Assembly (NCBI GenBank): GCA_964503715.1
Contig: CAZDAD010000002.1
Coordinates: 1 to 64,000 of the forward strand
Reading direction: 5' to 3'
DNA from: JARIHD01 sp964503715
GTDB lineage: Bacteria > Patescibacteriota > Saccharimonadia > Saccharimonadales > UBA4665
DNA length: 64,000 bases
A program made the translations under genes and the position numbers. Within the stretch, counting starts at the first letter, position 1, and the number at the start of each line of letters is the position of its first letter. The notes below the pieces were generated by a model. It was not told the origin of the DNA, did not search any database, and worked only from the letters and a program-made list of their open reading frames with translations. Below, piece after piece: positions 49,387-57,799 of the stretch.

Positions 49387-49965
49387 TTAAGCGTTGTTTT
49401 CTTTGGCGTGTGTGAAATAGTTGATTTCGTTTACTATATCCAACAATGCCTGAGCACGAACTTTTTCGTCTTGAATCTGTGTGGCGGCGCTGTAAGCCTC
49501 TTTTATGAGGTCTGAGTTATCAGATGCTTGAATCATCATCATAGTAGTGCGGAATTTTTCCTCTGGATCTTGATCTAGCTGGCCAACCAGTGGCCCTAGT
49601 TGTTGAAGAGCCTGCTGTTTGATGTTAATTAAGTCATCACTAACTGGTGCTACTGGTTGTGTTACCTGTGCTGGAGCTGGCTCCACTGTAGGTTCAGCTA
49701 CGGGGCTATCGAATGGTGATGGAGTAGCGGTTGTCTGATCGAACATAGACGGTGCAGGTGTTTTTGTAGCAGGAGAGGCAACTTGAGGCTCGACTACAGG
49801 CACTGTCTGGTCAACTGCTGGTGCTACGGTTGGCGCCACAGCGCTGATAGCATCTACATAGCTAGTGGTATTGTCTGCGGGTGCCGTATTGGCCATCTCG
49901 TCCTTGGACGCTGGCTGCAATGTGGCCCCTGAAAAAGATGTGTCATTTGTTGGCTGCCCAAACAT
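49387..49965 (-). CDS. Pro/Val/Thr-rich protein, uncharacterised
   Basis: 192 aa. Residues 1-110 are of low complexity, rich in Pro, Ala, Val and Thr (VAPAVDQTVPVVEPQVAS), and probably disordered. The last 80 residues are helical: DLINIKQQALQQLGPLVGQL and RAQALLDIVNEINYFTHAKE. The helical end resembles small all-alpha oligomerising domains found in CPR proteins with long linkers. No signal peptide. Function unknown. Confidence 0.65.
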   Translation of the reverse strand: MFGQPTNDTSFSGATLQPASKDEMANTAPADNTTSYVDAISAVAPTVAPAVDQTVPVVEPQVASPATKTPAPSMFDQTTATPSPFDSPVAEPTVEPAPAQVTQPVAPVSDDLINIKQQALQQLGPLVGQLDQDPEEKFRTTMMMIQASDNSDLIKEAYSAATQIQDEKVRAQALLDIVNEINYFTHAKENNA

Positions 49966-50040
49966 GTAATGTTTCCCCCCTAATTGCCTTTTGGAATATA
50001 ATGATAACTACTACCATGATACCACAAGGAGGGGAGTAAT

Positions 50041-51075
50041 ATGCTAGACGATTTGAAGATGATTCATGAACGTGATGCTGCTGATGCCTTAGGAATTGCC
50101 GAAAAACAATCAGAACAACTACTCGCAAGTTTTGAGCTACTCGGTCAACATACAACAGCGAGTATTAAGAACGTAGTTTATGCAGGTATGGGTGGTTCCG
50201 CATTGGCCGCATCCTTTATTCATACCTGGCCAACGCTTGATATTCCCTTTGAGATTGTTAGAGATTACGATCTGCCCGCATACGTCGGTCCTGAAACGCT
50301 TGTAATTTGCGCCAGCTACTCTGGAAATACTGAGGAGACTCTTAGCACTTTGGCGCAGGCCGAGAGTAAGTCGGCACAAATTGCTGTCATTGCTGGCGGT
50401 GGTCAGTTGTGGGCTGCGGCGGAAGAGAAGAACTACCTTAGAGTAATGCTACCGAAAGCTGCGCAACCTCGTTACGCAGTTCTATATAATTTTAAGGCTT
50501 TATTGGAATTGCTGCGTTCCGCAAACGTCTTAAACATTGACTATACGTCTAATCTAGAAGCAGCATCAGGCCTGCTATCGGAGGCCGTCAAGCAATGGCT
50601 GCCAACTGTTCCTACTAGCCAGAACCCCGCCAAACAGCTTGCCCAGGAACTTATGGGTCAATCAGTGGTGGTGTACGCTGGGCCGAAGTTAGCACCCGCT
50701 GCCTACAAGTGGAAAATAAGTATCAACGAAAATGCTAAGCAGGTTGCTTGGTGGAACTATTTCCCTGAGCTCAATCACAACGAGTTCATTGGCTGGAGTA
50801 AGCAGCCTATAGACAAGCCATATGCCGTTGTTGACCTAAGGGGTTCGTGTGAGCACGAACGTATTACAAAGCGTTTTGAGGTAACTGAACGGCTACTGTC
50901 GGGTATGCGTCCGCAGCCGCACGTTGTGCAGGCACAGGGTGAAAACGCTTTTCAGCAGCTAGTTTGGACGGTCGCATTTGGTGATTTCGTTAGTCTGTAT
51001 TTGGCCTTACTGAATGGGCTTAACCCTGCACCAGTTGACCTTGTAGAGAAATTTAAACAGGAGCTAGGAAAATAA
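50041..51075 (+). CDS. Bifunctional phosphoglucose/phosphomannose isomerase-like SIS protein
   Basis: Aldose-ketose isomerase acting on glucose-6-P and mannose-6-P to give fructose-6-P. 344 aa with tandem SIS folds: GMGGSALAASF and CASYSGNTEETL in the first, and KISINENAKQVAWWNYFPELNHNE-type active-site segment near residue 225-250 in the second. A strong ribosome site AGGAGGGG precedes ATG. The next gene starts at its stop codon (TAATG), so both act on hexose phosphates. Confidence 0.88.
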   Translation: MLDDLKMIHERDAADALGIAEKQSEQLLASFELLGQHTTASIKNVVYAGMGGSALAASFIHTWPTLDIPFEIVRDYDLPAYVGPETLVICASYSGNTEETLSTLAQAESKSAQIAVIAGGGQLWAAAEEKNYLRVMLPKAAQPRYAVLYNFKALLELLRSANVLNIDYTSNLEAASGLLSEAVKQWLPTVPTSQNPAKQLAQELMGQSVVVYAGPKLAPAAYKWKISINENAKQVAWWNYFPELNHNEFIGWSKQPIDKPYAVVDLRGSCEHERITKRFEVTERLLSGMRPQPHVVQAQGENAFQQLVWTVAFGDFVSLYLALLNGLNPAPVDLVEKFKQELGK

Positions 51076-51542
51076 TGGCCGGTACATCTTCTGCACCATA
51101 CTTTGACCCGACTGAGTTCGACACATCATCTTATGTTCGTAGGGCCGACAAGCCATGGGGCTATGAAATACATTGGGTACCCGAGGGCTTGCCATACATG
51201 GGTAAACTCTTGCACATCAATGCGGGTAAACGTCTGAGTATGCAAATTCATGACATCAAACAAGAAGCTTATTTCTTGATATCGGGCAGAGCCTCAATTA
51301 TTTGGGAGAACAATAAGGGGGAACTGATAACCACCGAGCTAAAGAAGAACGTTGGCTATAGGACATCAGTTGGTCAAAAGCATCGTCTTTGTGGCATAAC
51401 TGACTGCGATATAATCGAAGCCTCTACTCCTGAGGATGGCACGACATGGCGCCTAGAGGATGACTTTGCCCGAGGTAATCAAACTCCCGAGGAGCGAGCC
51501 GCTGAATATGCCAAGCATGCCAAAATCCAAAGGGGTATGTAG
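51075..51542 (+). CDS. Cupin-type mannose-6-phosphate isomerase-like protein
   Basis: 155 aa single cupin of the type II mannose-6-P isomerase/GDP-mannose pyrophosphorylase C-terminal family. PWGYEIHWV and the metal-site pattern GKRLSMQIHDIKQEAYFLISG are typical, though only one His is seen in the usual HxH position. It is translationally coupled to the isomerase before it (TAATG). Together they may supply mannose-derived sugars for surface glycans. Confidence 0.8.
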   Translation: MAGTSSAPYFDPTEFDTSSYVRRADKPWGYEIHWVPEGLPYMGKLLHINAGKRLSMQIHDIKQEAYFLISGRASIIWENNKGELITTELKKNVGYRTSVGQKHRLCGITDCDIIEASTPEDGTTWRLEDDFARGNQTPEERAAEYAKHAKIQRGM

Positions 51543-51571
51543 TAGTTCAGCGATTCTTCAGTAAGCGAGGT

Positions 51572-51577
51572 TATACT
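51572..51577 (+). promoter_or_regulatory. -10 box (TATACT) for the two-component operon
   Basis: TATACT ends 9 nt before ATG 51587, again with no ribosome site between. Confidence 0.4.
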
Positions 51578-51586
51578 TAGAACTGT

Positions 51587-52249
51587 ATGAGGTTGCTTGT
51601 CGTAGAGGACGAAATCAAGATTGCCAAAAGCCTCGAGAAAGGGCTTAAGGCTGAGGGCTATGTCATTGACTTGGCCCTTGAATCTGGGACTGCTGAAATA
51701 TTGTTCGATGCCAACAGCTACGATTTGGTCTTGCTGGATTGGATGATTCCCGGTGGTCATGATGGCCCTGAGCTTATAAAGATTTGGCGCAAACAAAAGA
51801 AAAACACACCAATTCTAATGATTACCGCCCGTACTGCTATTGGTGATAGAGTTGCGGGGCTTGATAGTGGGGCTGATGATTACCTTCCTAAACCGTTTGC
51901 ATTCGATGAGCTATTGGCTAGAATTAGGGCCCTACTACGCAGGCCCGTAACCGATCAACAGCTTGTCATGGAAATCGGTGGCGTACGATTGGACTCGGGT
52001 GCTAAGGCCGTATTTGTTGATGGCAAAAATGCCAAAATGACAGCCAAAGAGTTTCGATTAATTGAATATCTGTTTCACAGTAATGGACAGGTTGTTAGCA
52101 AGGATCAGCTACTCAATCAGCTTTGGGCCGATGAAGACCGAGTTCAGCGTAACACTGTCGAAACTTTCGTTGCCAACATAAGGCGTAAGCTAGGCAAACA
52201 AGGGAAAATTATAGAAACAGTCAGAGGCTATGGCTATAAAGTGGGTTAG
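51587..52249 (+). CDS. OmpR/PhoB-family response regulator
   Basis: 220 aa. The receiver domain has the acidic pocket E7/D8/E9, phosphorylation site D51 in LLDWMIPGG, and the Lys in YLPKPF; the C-terminal winged helix shows MTAKEFRLIEYL, RNTVETFVANIRRKL and ETVRGYGYK. It acts as transcription factor after phosphorylation by the histidine kinase encoded next. The two genes overlap by 20 bp. Confidence 0.95.
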   Translation: MRLLVVEDEIKIAKSLEKGLKAEGYVIDLALESGTAEILFDANSYDLVLLDWMIPGGHDGPELIKIWRKQKKNTPILMITARTAIGDRVAGLDSGADDYLPKPFAFDELLARIRALLRRPVTDQQLVMEIGGVRLDSGAKAVFVDGKNAKMTAKEFRLIEYLFHSNGQVVSKDQLLNQLWADEDRVQRNTVETFVANIRRKLGKQGKIIETVRGYGYKVG

Positions 52250-53282
52250 ACGCCTAAACATGTTCAACTCGGCGCGGCTTTCGCTGACGCTTTTTTACCT
52301 TGGCATCATAGTACTGCTGAACCTTTTGGTAACAGTTAGCGCAAGGGTACTGGCCGAAAGGGAGTTTCGTTGGGCCGTACAAGAACAACAGACTGCCGTA
52401 AATAGATTGAATGATACTGATTTCGCTAACGGTAACGACTATCAGAATCGTGTCGAAAAGATTCAGGACAGACAATTTACAATAGTTAGCCAGCATCTCA
52501 ACCAGAACCTCCTGGTTATTAATCTCTGTGCTTTTGTAGTCGGTGGCATATTAAGCTATTGGTTTGCGGGCAGGGCACTGAGCCCAATTAAAGAAGCTTT
52601 GGAGTTGCAAGCTAGATTCACAGCAGACGCTAGTCACGAGATGAAAACGCCGCTAGCAAATATGCGACTTGAAAATGAAATCTTTTTGCGTCAAAAAAGC
52701 TTTACTCCTCAGGAGGCAAAGGAGCAGATAGAGAGTAACCTTGAGGAGGTCCAACGCCTCGAGAAATTATCTCTGACCATGTTAGCTCTTCACCAATACG
52801 GACAGGTAACCCTTGATAGAGCGCCAACATTTATTGCACCTGTGATTGAAGAAGTTCTGCATCAACATGAGTCTACGTTCGCTACACGCAAAATCAAGGT
52901 TCATCACAAGATTGCGCCCGCCAAGATTATGGTTAATTCTGACAGTATCAAGCAACTGATGTCTATTCTCATAGATAACGCCGTCAAACATGGTGGCCAG
53001 GGCAAAAGTGTATCGGTCAATGGCTCCCTAAGGGGCAAATGGTATGTCATAGCTGTTATTGATAAGGGGCCAGGTATCGCTCAAGAGGACTTACCGTATA
53101 TTTTCAATCGACTTTATAGAGGTGATAAGGCTCGTTCTAAAAGAACTTTTGGGTACGGCTTGGGATTAGCTTTGGCGCAAGAGATATCTACCTCGAACGG
53201 TGGCTATATTACGGCCGAAAATAGCAAGCGTGGTGGTGCCAAGTTTGAGGTTATGCTACCTCTTGTAGCTAAAACAACTTGA
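52230..53282 (+). CDS. Sensor histidine kinase
   Basis: 350 aa. Two membrane helices (about residues 16-40 and 94-112) bracket a short outer loop of about 50 aa; the H-box is ADASHEMKTPLANMR, the N-box LIDNAVKHG, with DKGPGIAQEDLPYIF and GYGLGLALAQ as G boxes. The start may be ATG 52230 or 52260 (MFNSARLSLTLF). Partner of the response regulator just upstream. The small sensor loop gives no hint of its signal. Confidence 0.93.
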   Translation: MAIKWVRRLNMFNSARLSLTLFYLGIIVLLNLLVTVSARVLAEREFRWAVQEQQTAVNRLNDTDFANGNDYQNRVEKIQDRQFTIVSQHLNQNLLVINLCAFVVGGILSYWFAGRALSPIKEALELQARFTADASHEMKTPLANMRLENEIFLRQKSFTPQEAKEQIESNLEEVQRLEKLSLTMLALHQYGQVTLDRAPTFIAPVIEEVLHQHESTFATRKIKVHHKIAPAKIMVNSDSIKQLMSILIDNAVKHGGQGKSVSVNGSLRGKWYVIAVIDKGPGIAQEDLPYIFNRLYRGDKARSKRTFGYGLGLALAQEISTSNGGYITAENSKRGGAKFEVMLPLVAKTT

Positions 53283-53288
53283 TATAAT
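53283..53288 (+). promoter_or_regulatory. Extended -10 (TGATATAAT), leaderless
   Basis: A perfect TATAAT preceded by TGA, ending 6 nt before ATG 53295; the TGA is also the stop of the histidine kinase gene. Confidence 0.6.
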
Positions 53289-53294
53289 GTTGTT

Positions 53295-53981
53295 ATGAAG
53301 ACTTTGTTCATGGGCCGTAAGGACTTAGCTCTCTGGTCTCTAGCAGCTTCTAGCGGGGCTAGTTTTTTGTTGTATATGCCCGTACTATTCTCTGGTAAAG
53401 CAGCTACCTTTAGTTATCTGCCAATCAACCTCTTGATTGCCTGGGCTGCATTTGGGTCAACTTTGTTGCTTCAGACTGTGCTCAAGCGTATTCGGTGGTC
53501 AAGCTGGCTGGGGATTGGCATAAGTGCTTTTTGGCTAGTGTTGTTGCCCAACACCTTTTATATGATTAGTGACTATATTCACTTACGCTCAGTGCCCGTT
53601 AATAGCTTGCTTTTTTATGTCGCTTTGTTTACCTCCTTTATTATCAATAGTTTAATCCTAGGTTTTTTGAGCATTTTTTTGGTACACCGTGAACTCTTGA
53701 AGAGAGTTTCTGCTCGGGTGGCTATGCTCTTCGTGCAGCTGGTAATTTTGGCTAGCAGCTACGGTATTTACGTCGGCAGGGTGCTTAGATGGAACACCTG
53801 GGACATAGTTACGAATTTCCCATCGCTGGTATTTGATATCTCTGATCGCTTGTTGCACATTTTTTCTTACCCAACCATGATATCAATCACGGCCAGTATA
53901 TATGTTTTGCTCGCTAGCTTTTACTTGTTGATCTGGGCTTTTGCCAATCTGACAGTTTTGCGCTCATCACGTTCTAGATAA
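53295..53981 (+). CDS. DUF1361 polytopic membrane protein
   Basis: 228 aa, six to seven hydrophobic helices. The conserved DUF1361 segments are visible: WLVLLPNTFYMISDYIHL and SYGIYVGRVLRWNTWDIV. Function of the family is unknown; members often sit near envelope or two-component genes. Here it follows the histidine kinase and may be in the same regulon, though it has its own leaderless promoter. Confidence 0.88.
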   Translation: MKTLFMGRKDLALWSLAASSGASFLLYMPVLFSGKAATFSYLPINLLIAWAAFGSTLLLQTVLKRIRWSSWLGIGISAFWLVLLPNTFYMISDYIHLRSVPVNSLLFYVALFTSFIINSLILGFLSIFLVHRELLKRVSARVAMLFVQLVILASSYGIYVGRVLRWNTWDIVTNFPSLVFDISDRLLHIFSYPTMISITASIYVLLASFYLLIWAFANLTVLRSSRSR

Positions 53982-53994
53982 GCCCTCTCTGTTA

Positions 53995-54000
53995 TATAAT
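53995..54000 (+). promoter_or_regulatory. -10 box (TATAAT) for argS, leaderless
   Basis: Perfect TATAAT ending 7 nt before ATG 54008. Confidence 0.55.
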
Positions 54001-54007
54001 GTAGTTT

Positions 54008-55663
54008 ATGGAGACTTTAACGACCGCGCTTCAACGTGCCGTAGAGCAATTATTTGCCATCGACATCGTGCCAGAGTTAGCGCGCCCTGATGGGCAATTT
54101 GGCGATTACACTACCAATGTATCAATGCAATTGGCGGGTCGTTTACGTCGTAACCCTCGTGAAGTTGCGGAGCAGCTAGCCGAAGAGCTCAAGAAGCTCA
54201 ATATACCAGGCATCTCAAATATAGAGATTGCGGGTCCAGGCTTCATCAACATAACACTAACCGATGCAGCTATTATGGAAGCGGCCAAAACAGTTGACAG
54301 TGCGCCAATGCTGGCGGGTAAAAAAGTGGTTATTGAGACAAATAACCCCAATCCCTTCAAGGATCTGCATATTGGTCATGCCTATAACTCAATCATTGCT
54401 GACACGATTGCTAATGTGGTAGAGACCGCTGGCGCCGAAACGCATCGTGTTAGCTATCACGGCGATGTCGGCCTACATGTTGGCAAGAGTATGTGGGCAA
54501 TTCTTAAGTATGCATCGGGTGATATTTCCCGTCTACAATCTATGCCAGCCTCCGATAGACCCGCTTTCTTGAGCAAGATGTATGCCGAGGGCGCCACAGC
54601 CTACGAAAACGATGACCTTGCCAAGCAGGAGATAGAGTCTTACACACAGCAGTCGTTCAGTCTTGATGATGATTACTTCAAAGAAATATACGAACTTTGC
54701 AAGACATGGAGCTTTGACTACTTTAGCGAGGTATTTTCGAAGATTGGTAGTAAGCCTATTGAGCGACGCTACCTGGAGCGAGAGACTGATAAGATTGGCC
54801 GCACAGTGGTAGAGCAGCATATTGACGATGTATTTGAGCGAAGCGATGGTGCGATTGTATTCAAGGGCGAACCTTTTGGTTTGCATACACGAGTATTTAT
54901 TTCGAGCCGTGGCACTACTCTGTATGAGGCTCGCGACCTTGGTCTAATGACTATCAAGAACGACGAGTACCACCCTGATTCAAGCTACATTGTTACTGCA
55001 ATCGAGCAAAAAGAATACTTCAATGTGGTTCTGAAGGCAGCATCACTTTGTTTGCCCGAACAAGCTGACCAAACTTGTAATATACCCACCGGAACAGTCA
55101 AACTCAGCACTGGCAAAATGAGCAGCCGAACTGGCGATGTGGTAAACATTGGCTGGTTATTCACGGAGATTGAAAAGGCTCTCAAGGAACGTGGGGCAGC
55201 CACCGACAATATTGCCATGGCAACAGTCGGCGCTCTGCGCTATACAATGCTCAAAAACCGAGTCGAGAACGATACTATCTTTGACATTAGCGAAGCGATT
55301 AGTTTGGACGGCAATAGCGGACCGTATCTTCAGTATGCACATGCTAGAGCCCGAAGCATCTTGCGTAAGGCAGAGACAACTGGCAGTGTCTATATAACTG
55401 AGCTTGAAGCCGATGAGCGAGCTTTGGCACGCAAGATTAGTCAGTACCAGGACGCCTTTGCTAAATCAGCCCAAGAATTGATGCCACATCATATATGCAC
55501 TTATTTATATGAACTAGCTCAAGTCTTCAACCGTTTTTATGAGCATAACCGAGTTATAGGTGATAGCAGGCAGGCCGAAAGGCTGGCTCTAGTAGAGTGT
55601 TACGCCTCAACACTCAAGCGTGGTCTAGCGGTATTGGGTATTGACGCCCCAGAAAGCATGTAA
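54008..55663 (+). CDS. argS: Arginyl-tRNA synthetase
   Basis: Class I synthetase charging tRNA-Arg. 551 aa, normal length. N-terminal domain (ELARPDGQFGDYTTNVSMQL) binds the tRNA D loop; the HIGH motif is NPFKDLHIGHAYNS; the KMSKS place reads GKMSSRTGDVV, as common in ArgRS; the C-terminal DALR anticodon domain ends with YEHNRVIGD and CYASTLKRGLAVLGI. Followed closely by mscL, likely co-transcribed. Confidence 0.97.
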   Translation: METLTTALQRAVEQLFAIDIVPELARPDGQFGDYTTNVSMQLAGRLRRNPREVAEQLAEELKKLNIPGISNIEIAGPGFINITLTDAAIMEAAKTVDSAPMLAGKKVVIETNNPNPFKDLHIGHAYNSIIADTIANVVETAGAETHRVSYHGDVGLHVGKSMWAILKYASGDISRLQSMPASDRPAFLSKMYAEGATAYENDDLAKQEIESYTQQSFSLDDDYFKEIYELCKTWSFDYFSEVFSKIGSKPIERRYLERETDKIGRTVVEQHIDDVFERSDGAIVFKGEPFGLHTRVFISSRGTTLYEARDLGLMTIKNDEYHPDSSYIVTAIEQKEYFNVVLKAASLCLPEQADQTCNIPTGTVKLSTGKMSSRTGDVVNIGWLFTEIEKALKERGAATDNIAMATVGALRYTMLKNRVENDTIFDISEAISLDGNSGPYLQYAHARARSILRKAETTGSVYITELEADERALARKISQYQDAFAKSAQELMPHHICTYLYELAQVFNRFYEHNRVIGDSRQAERLALVECYASTLKRGLAVLGIDAPESM

Positions 55664-55668
55664 AGATT

Positions 55669-56118
55669 ATGGCAGATAAGCTAACCAGCAGTAAAAAATC
55701 AGTAGACAAACCAATCAAGAACACGTCAAACCGTGCCGCCAAGAATGGGAGCCCTAGACGCGTCTCAAGGGTGAGCAAGCGTGCTGCGAAGGTGGCCCCT
55801 AATGGCTTCGTTGACTTTCTCCGTGAACAGAGTGTAGTTGGCCTAGCAATTGGACTTGTCCTAGGCACTCAAGCAAAGGCATTGGTAGACCAACTAATGA
55901 CTAGCTTTATTAATCCGTTGACTGGTCTGCTGCTACCGGGGGGTGGAACCCTCAAGACCAAAGAAGTAACTGTACACCTTTTGCATAAGTCCAGCGTATT
56001 TACGTGGGGTGCATTTGTCAGCTCGTTATTAACCTTCGTTATCGTCTCGGCGGTCGTATACTACGTGTTCAAGGGTCTAAAGCTAGATAGACTAGACAAG
56101 AAGAAAGAGGATAAATAG
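55669..56118 (+). CDS. mscL: Large-conductance mechanosensitive channel MscL
   Basis: Pentameric membrane channel that opens under osmotic downshock. 149 aa. A basic N-terminal extension of about 42 residues, not usual for MscL, precedes FVDFLREQSVVGLAIGLVLG (helix 1), the periplasmic loop, WGAFVSSLLTFVIVSAVVYY (helix 2) and a charged C-terminal bundle. Five bases after argS. Confidence 0.87.
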   Translation: MADKLTSSKKSVDKPIKNTSNRAAKNGSPRRVSRVSKRAAKVAPNGFVDFLREQSVVGLAIGLVLGTQAKALVDQLMTSFINPLTGLLLPGGGTLKTKEVTVHLLHKSSVFTWGAFVSSLLTFVIVSAVVYYVFKGLKLDRLDKKKEDK

Positions 56119-56119
56119 C

Positions 56120-56680
56120 ATGCCCAAGGTCTCAATAATTCCCCAAAAACTACTCTGGGCTGACCTAGAGATGACGGGCCTGTCTACTGACGAGGACGTT
56201 ATACTCGAGATTGCAGTCGAGGTTACCGACTTTGAATTCAAGACTCTTGCAACTTATGAGGCTAGAGTTTCTCACCCTAAAGATATAGTTGTGGCTCGTA
56301 TGCAAAAAAATAATTGGTGGCAAGAATTCCCGTCTAACAGAGATGATTTTGTCAATAATCTAGACAAAGGCAAGCCACTCTATCAGGTAGAGCAGGAACT
56401 TATTGATTTGGTCAAAGAACACTTCGGCAGTGAGCCTGCTATTCTGGCAGGCAACTCTATACATAACGACCGAAACTTCATCAAGCGCTGGTGGCCAGAA
56501 TTTGACCTCAAACTTCACTATCGTATGCTCGACGTGACTTCACTCAAGATATTTATGCAGGGCAAATACGGTCTAGAATTCGAGAAGAAAGAGGTTCACC
56601 GAGCTTTTGATGACATACAGGCCTCAATCGCCGAACTGCAATACTATATTGATTGGCTTAGGAACGAGAATGGATCATAA
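56120..56680 (+). CDS. orn: Oligoribonuclease
   Basis: DEDDh 3'-5' exoribonuclease degrading two- to five-nt RNA fragments, and pGpG where present. 186 aa, the usual length. The metal ligands are in LLWADLEMTGL (D, E), AGNSIHNDRNFI (D), and HRAFDDIQASI (H, D); YRMLDVTSLKIF is the other family landmark. It begins one base after mscL stop and overlaps the next gene by 11 bp. Confidence 0.96.
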   Translation: MPKVSIIPQKLLWADLEMTGLSTDEDVILEIAVEVTDFEFKTLATYEARVSHPKDIVVARMQKNNWWQEFPSNRDDFVNNLDKGKPLYQVEQELIDLVKEHFGSEPAILAGNSIHNDRNFIKRWWPEFDLKLHYRMLDVTSLKIFMQGKYGLEFEKKEVHRAFDDIQASIAELQYYIDWLRNENGS

Positions 56681-56996
56681 ACAGGTAGAAGACTATATAC
56701 TAAGTTTCCCCAACACTCGCTTAGACTACCCATTTGGCAAAGACGTTGCCGTCTACAAGGCTGCTGACGATAAAATGTTCGCTCTTATCAGCGAGGACAG
56801 CAATCCTCTGAGGCTAAGTTTGAAGTGTGACCCACGCTTGTCTCAATTGCTACGCGAGAAATATGAGACCGTTATGCCAGGTTATCACCTCAATAAAAAG
56901 CATTGGAATACAATCGTGCTGTCAGGACAGCTAGGTTGGGACGAAGTTCAGGACCTAATTAGGCTGTCTTATAATCTCGTCACTAGCAACAAGTAA
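56670..56996 (+). CDS. MmcQ/YjbR-family protein
   Basis: 108 aa from ATG 56670 (MDHKQVEDYILSFPNT), of the MmcQ/YjbR (CyaY-like fold) family. Landmarks are YPFGKDVAVYKAADDKMFALI, LSLKCDP, MPGYHLNKKHWNTIVL. The family binds DNA or ligands by its double-wing fold, but the role is unclear. The start overlaps orn by 11 bp. Confidence 0.88.
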   Translation: MDHKQVEDYILSFPNTRLDYPFGKDVAVYKAADDKMFALISEDSNPLRLSLKCDPRLSQLLREKYETVMPGYHLNKKHWNTIVLSGQLGWDEVQDLIRLSYNLVTSNK

Positions 56997-57695
56997 CTAT
57001 TGCTCTTCTTGGCTGTAGGGTATCTGGCTGATTAGTAGTTCTGTCTGTTCAATGTAGCTGGTGGTTATGCTTTTTTCGGTCTTACTTTTGGTTGTGGCAT
57101 TAATTTGTTTGAGTGTTTTAGCATACGACTCGAGCGAGGTTTGCATAATCTCGGAGTAGGTTTTGTCGAAGGTACTGGTGCTTTTGGCGGTGGCCAATTT
57201 CTGGTCGGTTGCCCCATTTATTTTGAGCTTAAGCTCGTCGCCCTTTACCTTAACACCATTTTTTGCGAGTATTGCTAGCACTTGTTGTTGCTGACTGGTG
57301 ACTGAGGTATCAACGGTAAATGCTAAGTTTTTGACTCCCTGTAGTGTAGCGGCGGCCTCAGCTTTCTGTGAAACTCTAATAATTTCGTTCTGAGTCTGGG
57401 CCAAGCCAATAAGACTGGCCTTGCTACTGTTGCCACCACCAGAGAGTAAATTCATAATCAAAATCAACATTATAATCAGTACGGCTGCCCCGCCGACGAT
57501 AATTCCAATGGTTACACCAAAGTTGCCACCTCCGAAATTGAAGCCTTTTTTTACGGGCTTCTGTGGGCTAGTTATGAAATCATACTGGTTTTGCGGACCC
57601 TGTGCGCCAGGCACTGGCGTGGGATATACAGGCTGTGCTGGAGGCGTGGGTGGCGTGACGGGATTCTGCGGTTGAAACTGTTGGTTTGGATCCAT
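56997..57695 (-). CDS. Proline-rich, single-helix surface protein, uncharacterised
   Basis: 232 aa from ATG 57695 (MDPNQQFQPQNPV). A Pro/Gln/Val-rich cytoplasmic N-terminus of about 50 aa leads to a Gly-Phe-rich turn and one helix (VTIGIIVGGAAVLIIMLILI, about residues 66-90). The outer domain is helical, Ala/Lys/Thr/Gln rich, with no Cys. The plan is common among CPR surface proteins; no family recognised. Convergent with the MmcQ gene, stop codons abutting. Confidence 0.7.
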   Translation of the reverse strand: MDPNQQFQPQNPVTPPTPPAQPVYPTPVPGAQGPQNQYDFITSPQKPVKKGFNFGGGNFGVTIGIIVGGAAVLIIMLILIMNLLSGGGNSSKASLIGLAQTQNEIIRVSQKAEAAATLQGVKNLAFTVDTSVTSQQQQVLAILAKNGVKVKGDELKLKINGATDQKLATAKSTSTFDKTYSEIMQTSLESYAKTLKQINATTKSKTEKSITTSYIEQTELLISQIPYSQEEQ

Positions 57696-57787
57696 GACAT
57701 TATTTAAGCATAACCAGGGACATGTTTCCATTGGTTATGGATTTGTTTTAAATTGTCGTACCTCTGTTCTACAGGGGTTATATAGGG

Positions 57788-57793
57788 TACAAT
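57788..57793 (+). promoter_or_regulatory. -10 box (TACAAT) for dnaG, leaderless
   Basis: TACAAT ends 6 nt before ATG 57800, the exact spacing for transcription to start on the start codon. Confidence 0.5.
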
Positions 57794-57799
57794 GGCAAT

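Noticed and set aside
54008..55663. KMSSR instead of KMSKS in ArgRS as an anomaly
   Set aside because: Variation of this motif is common in arginyl-tRNA synthetases.
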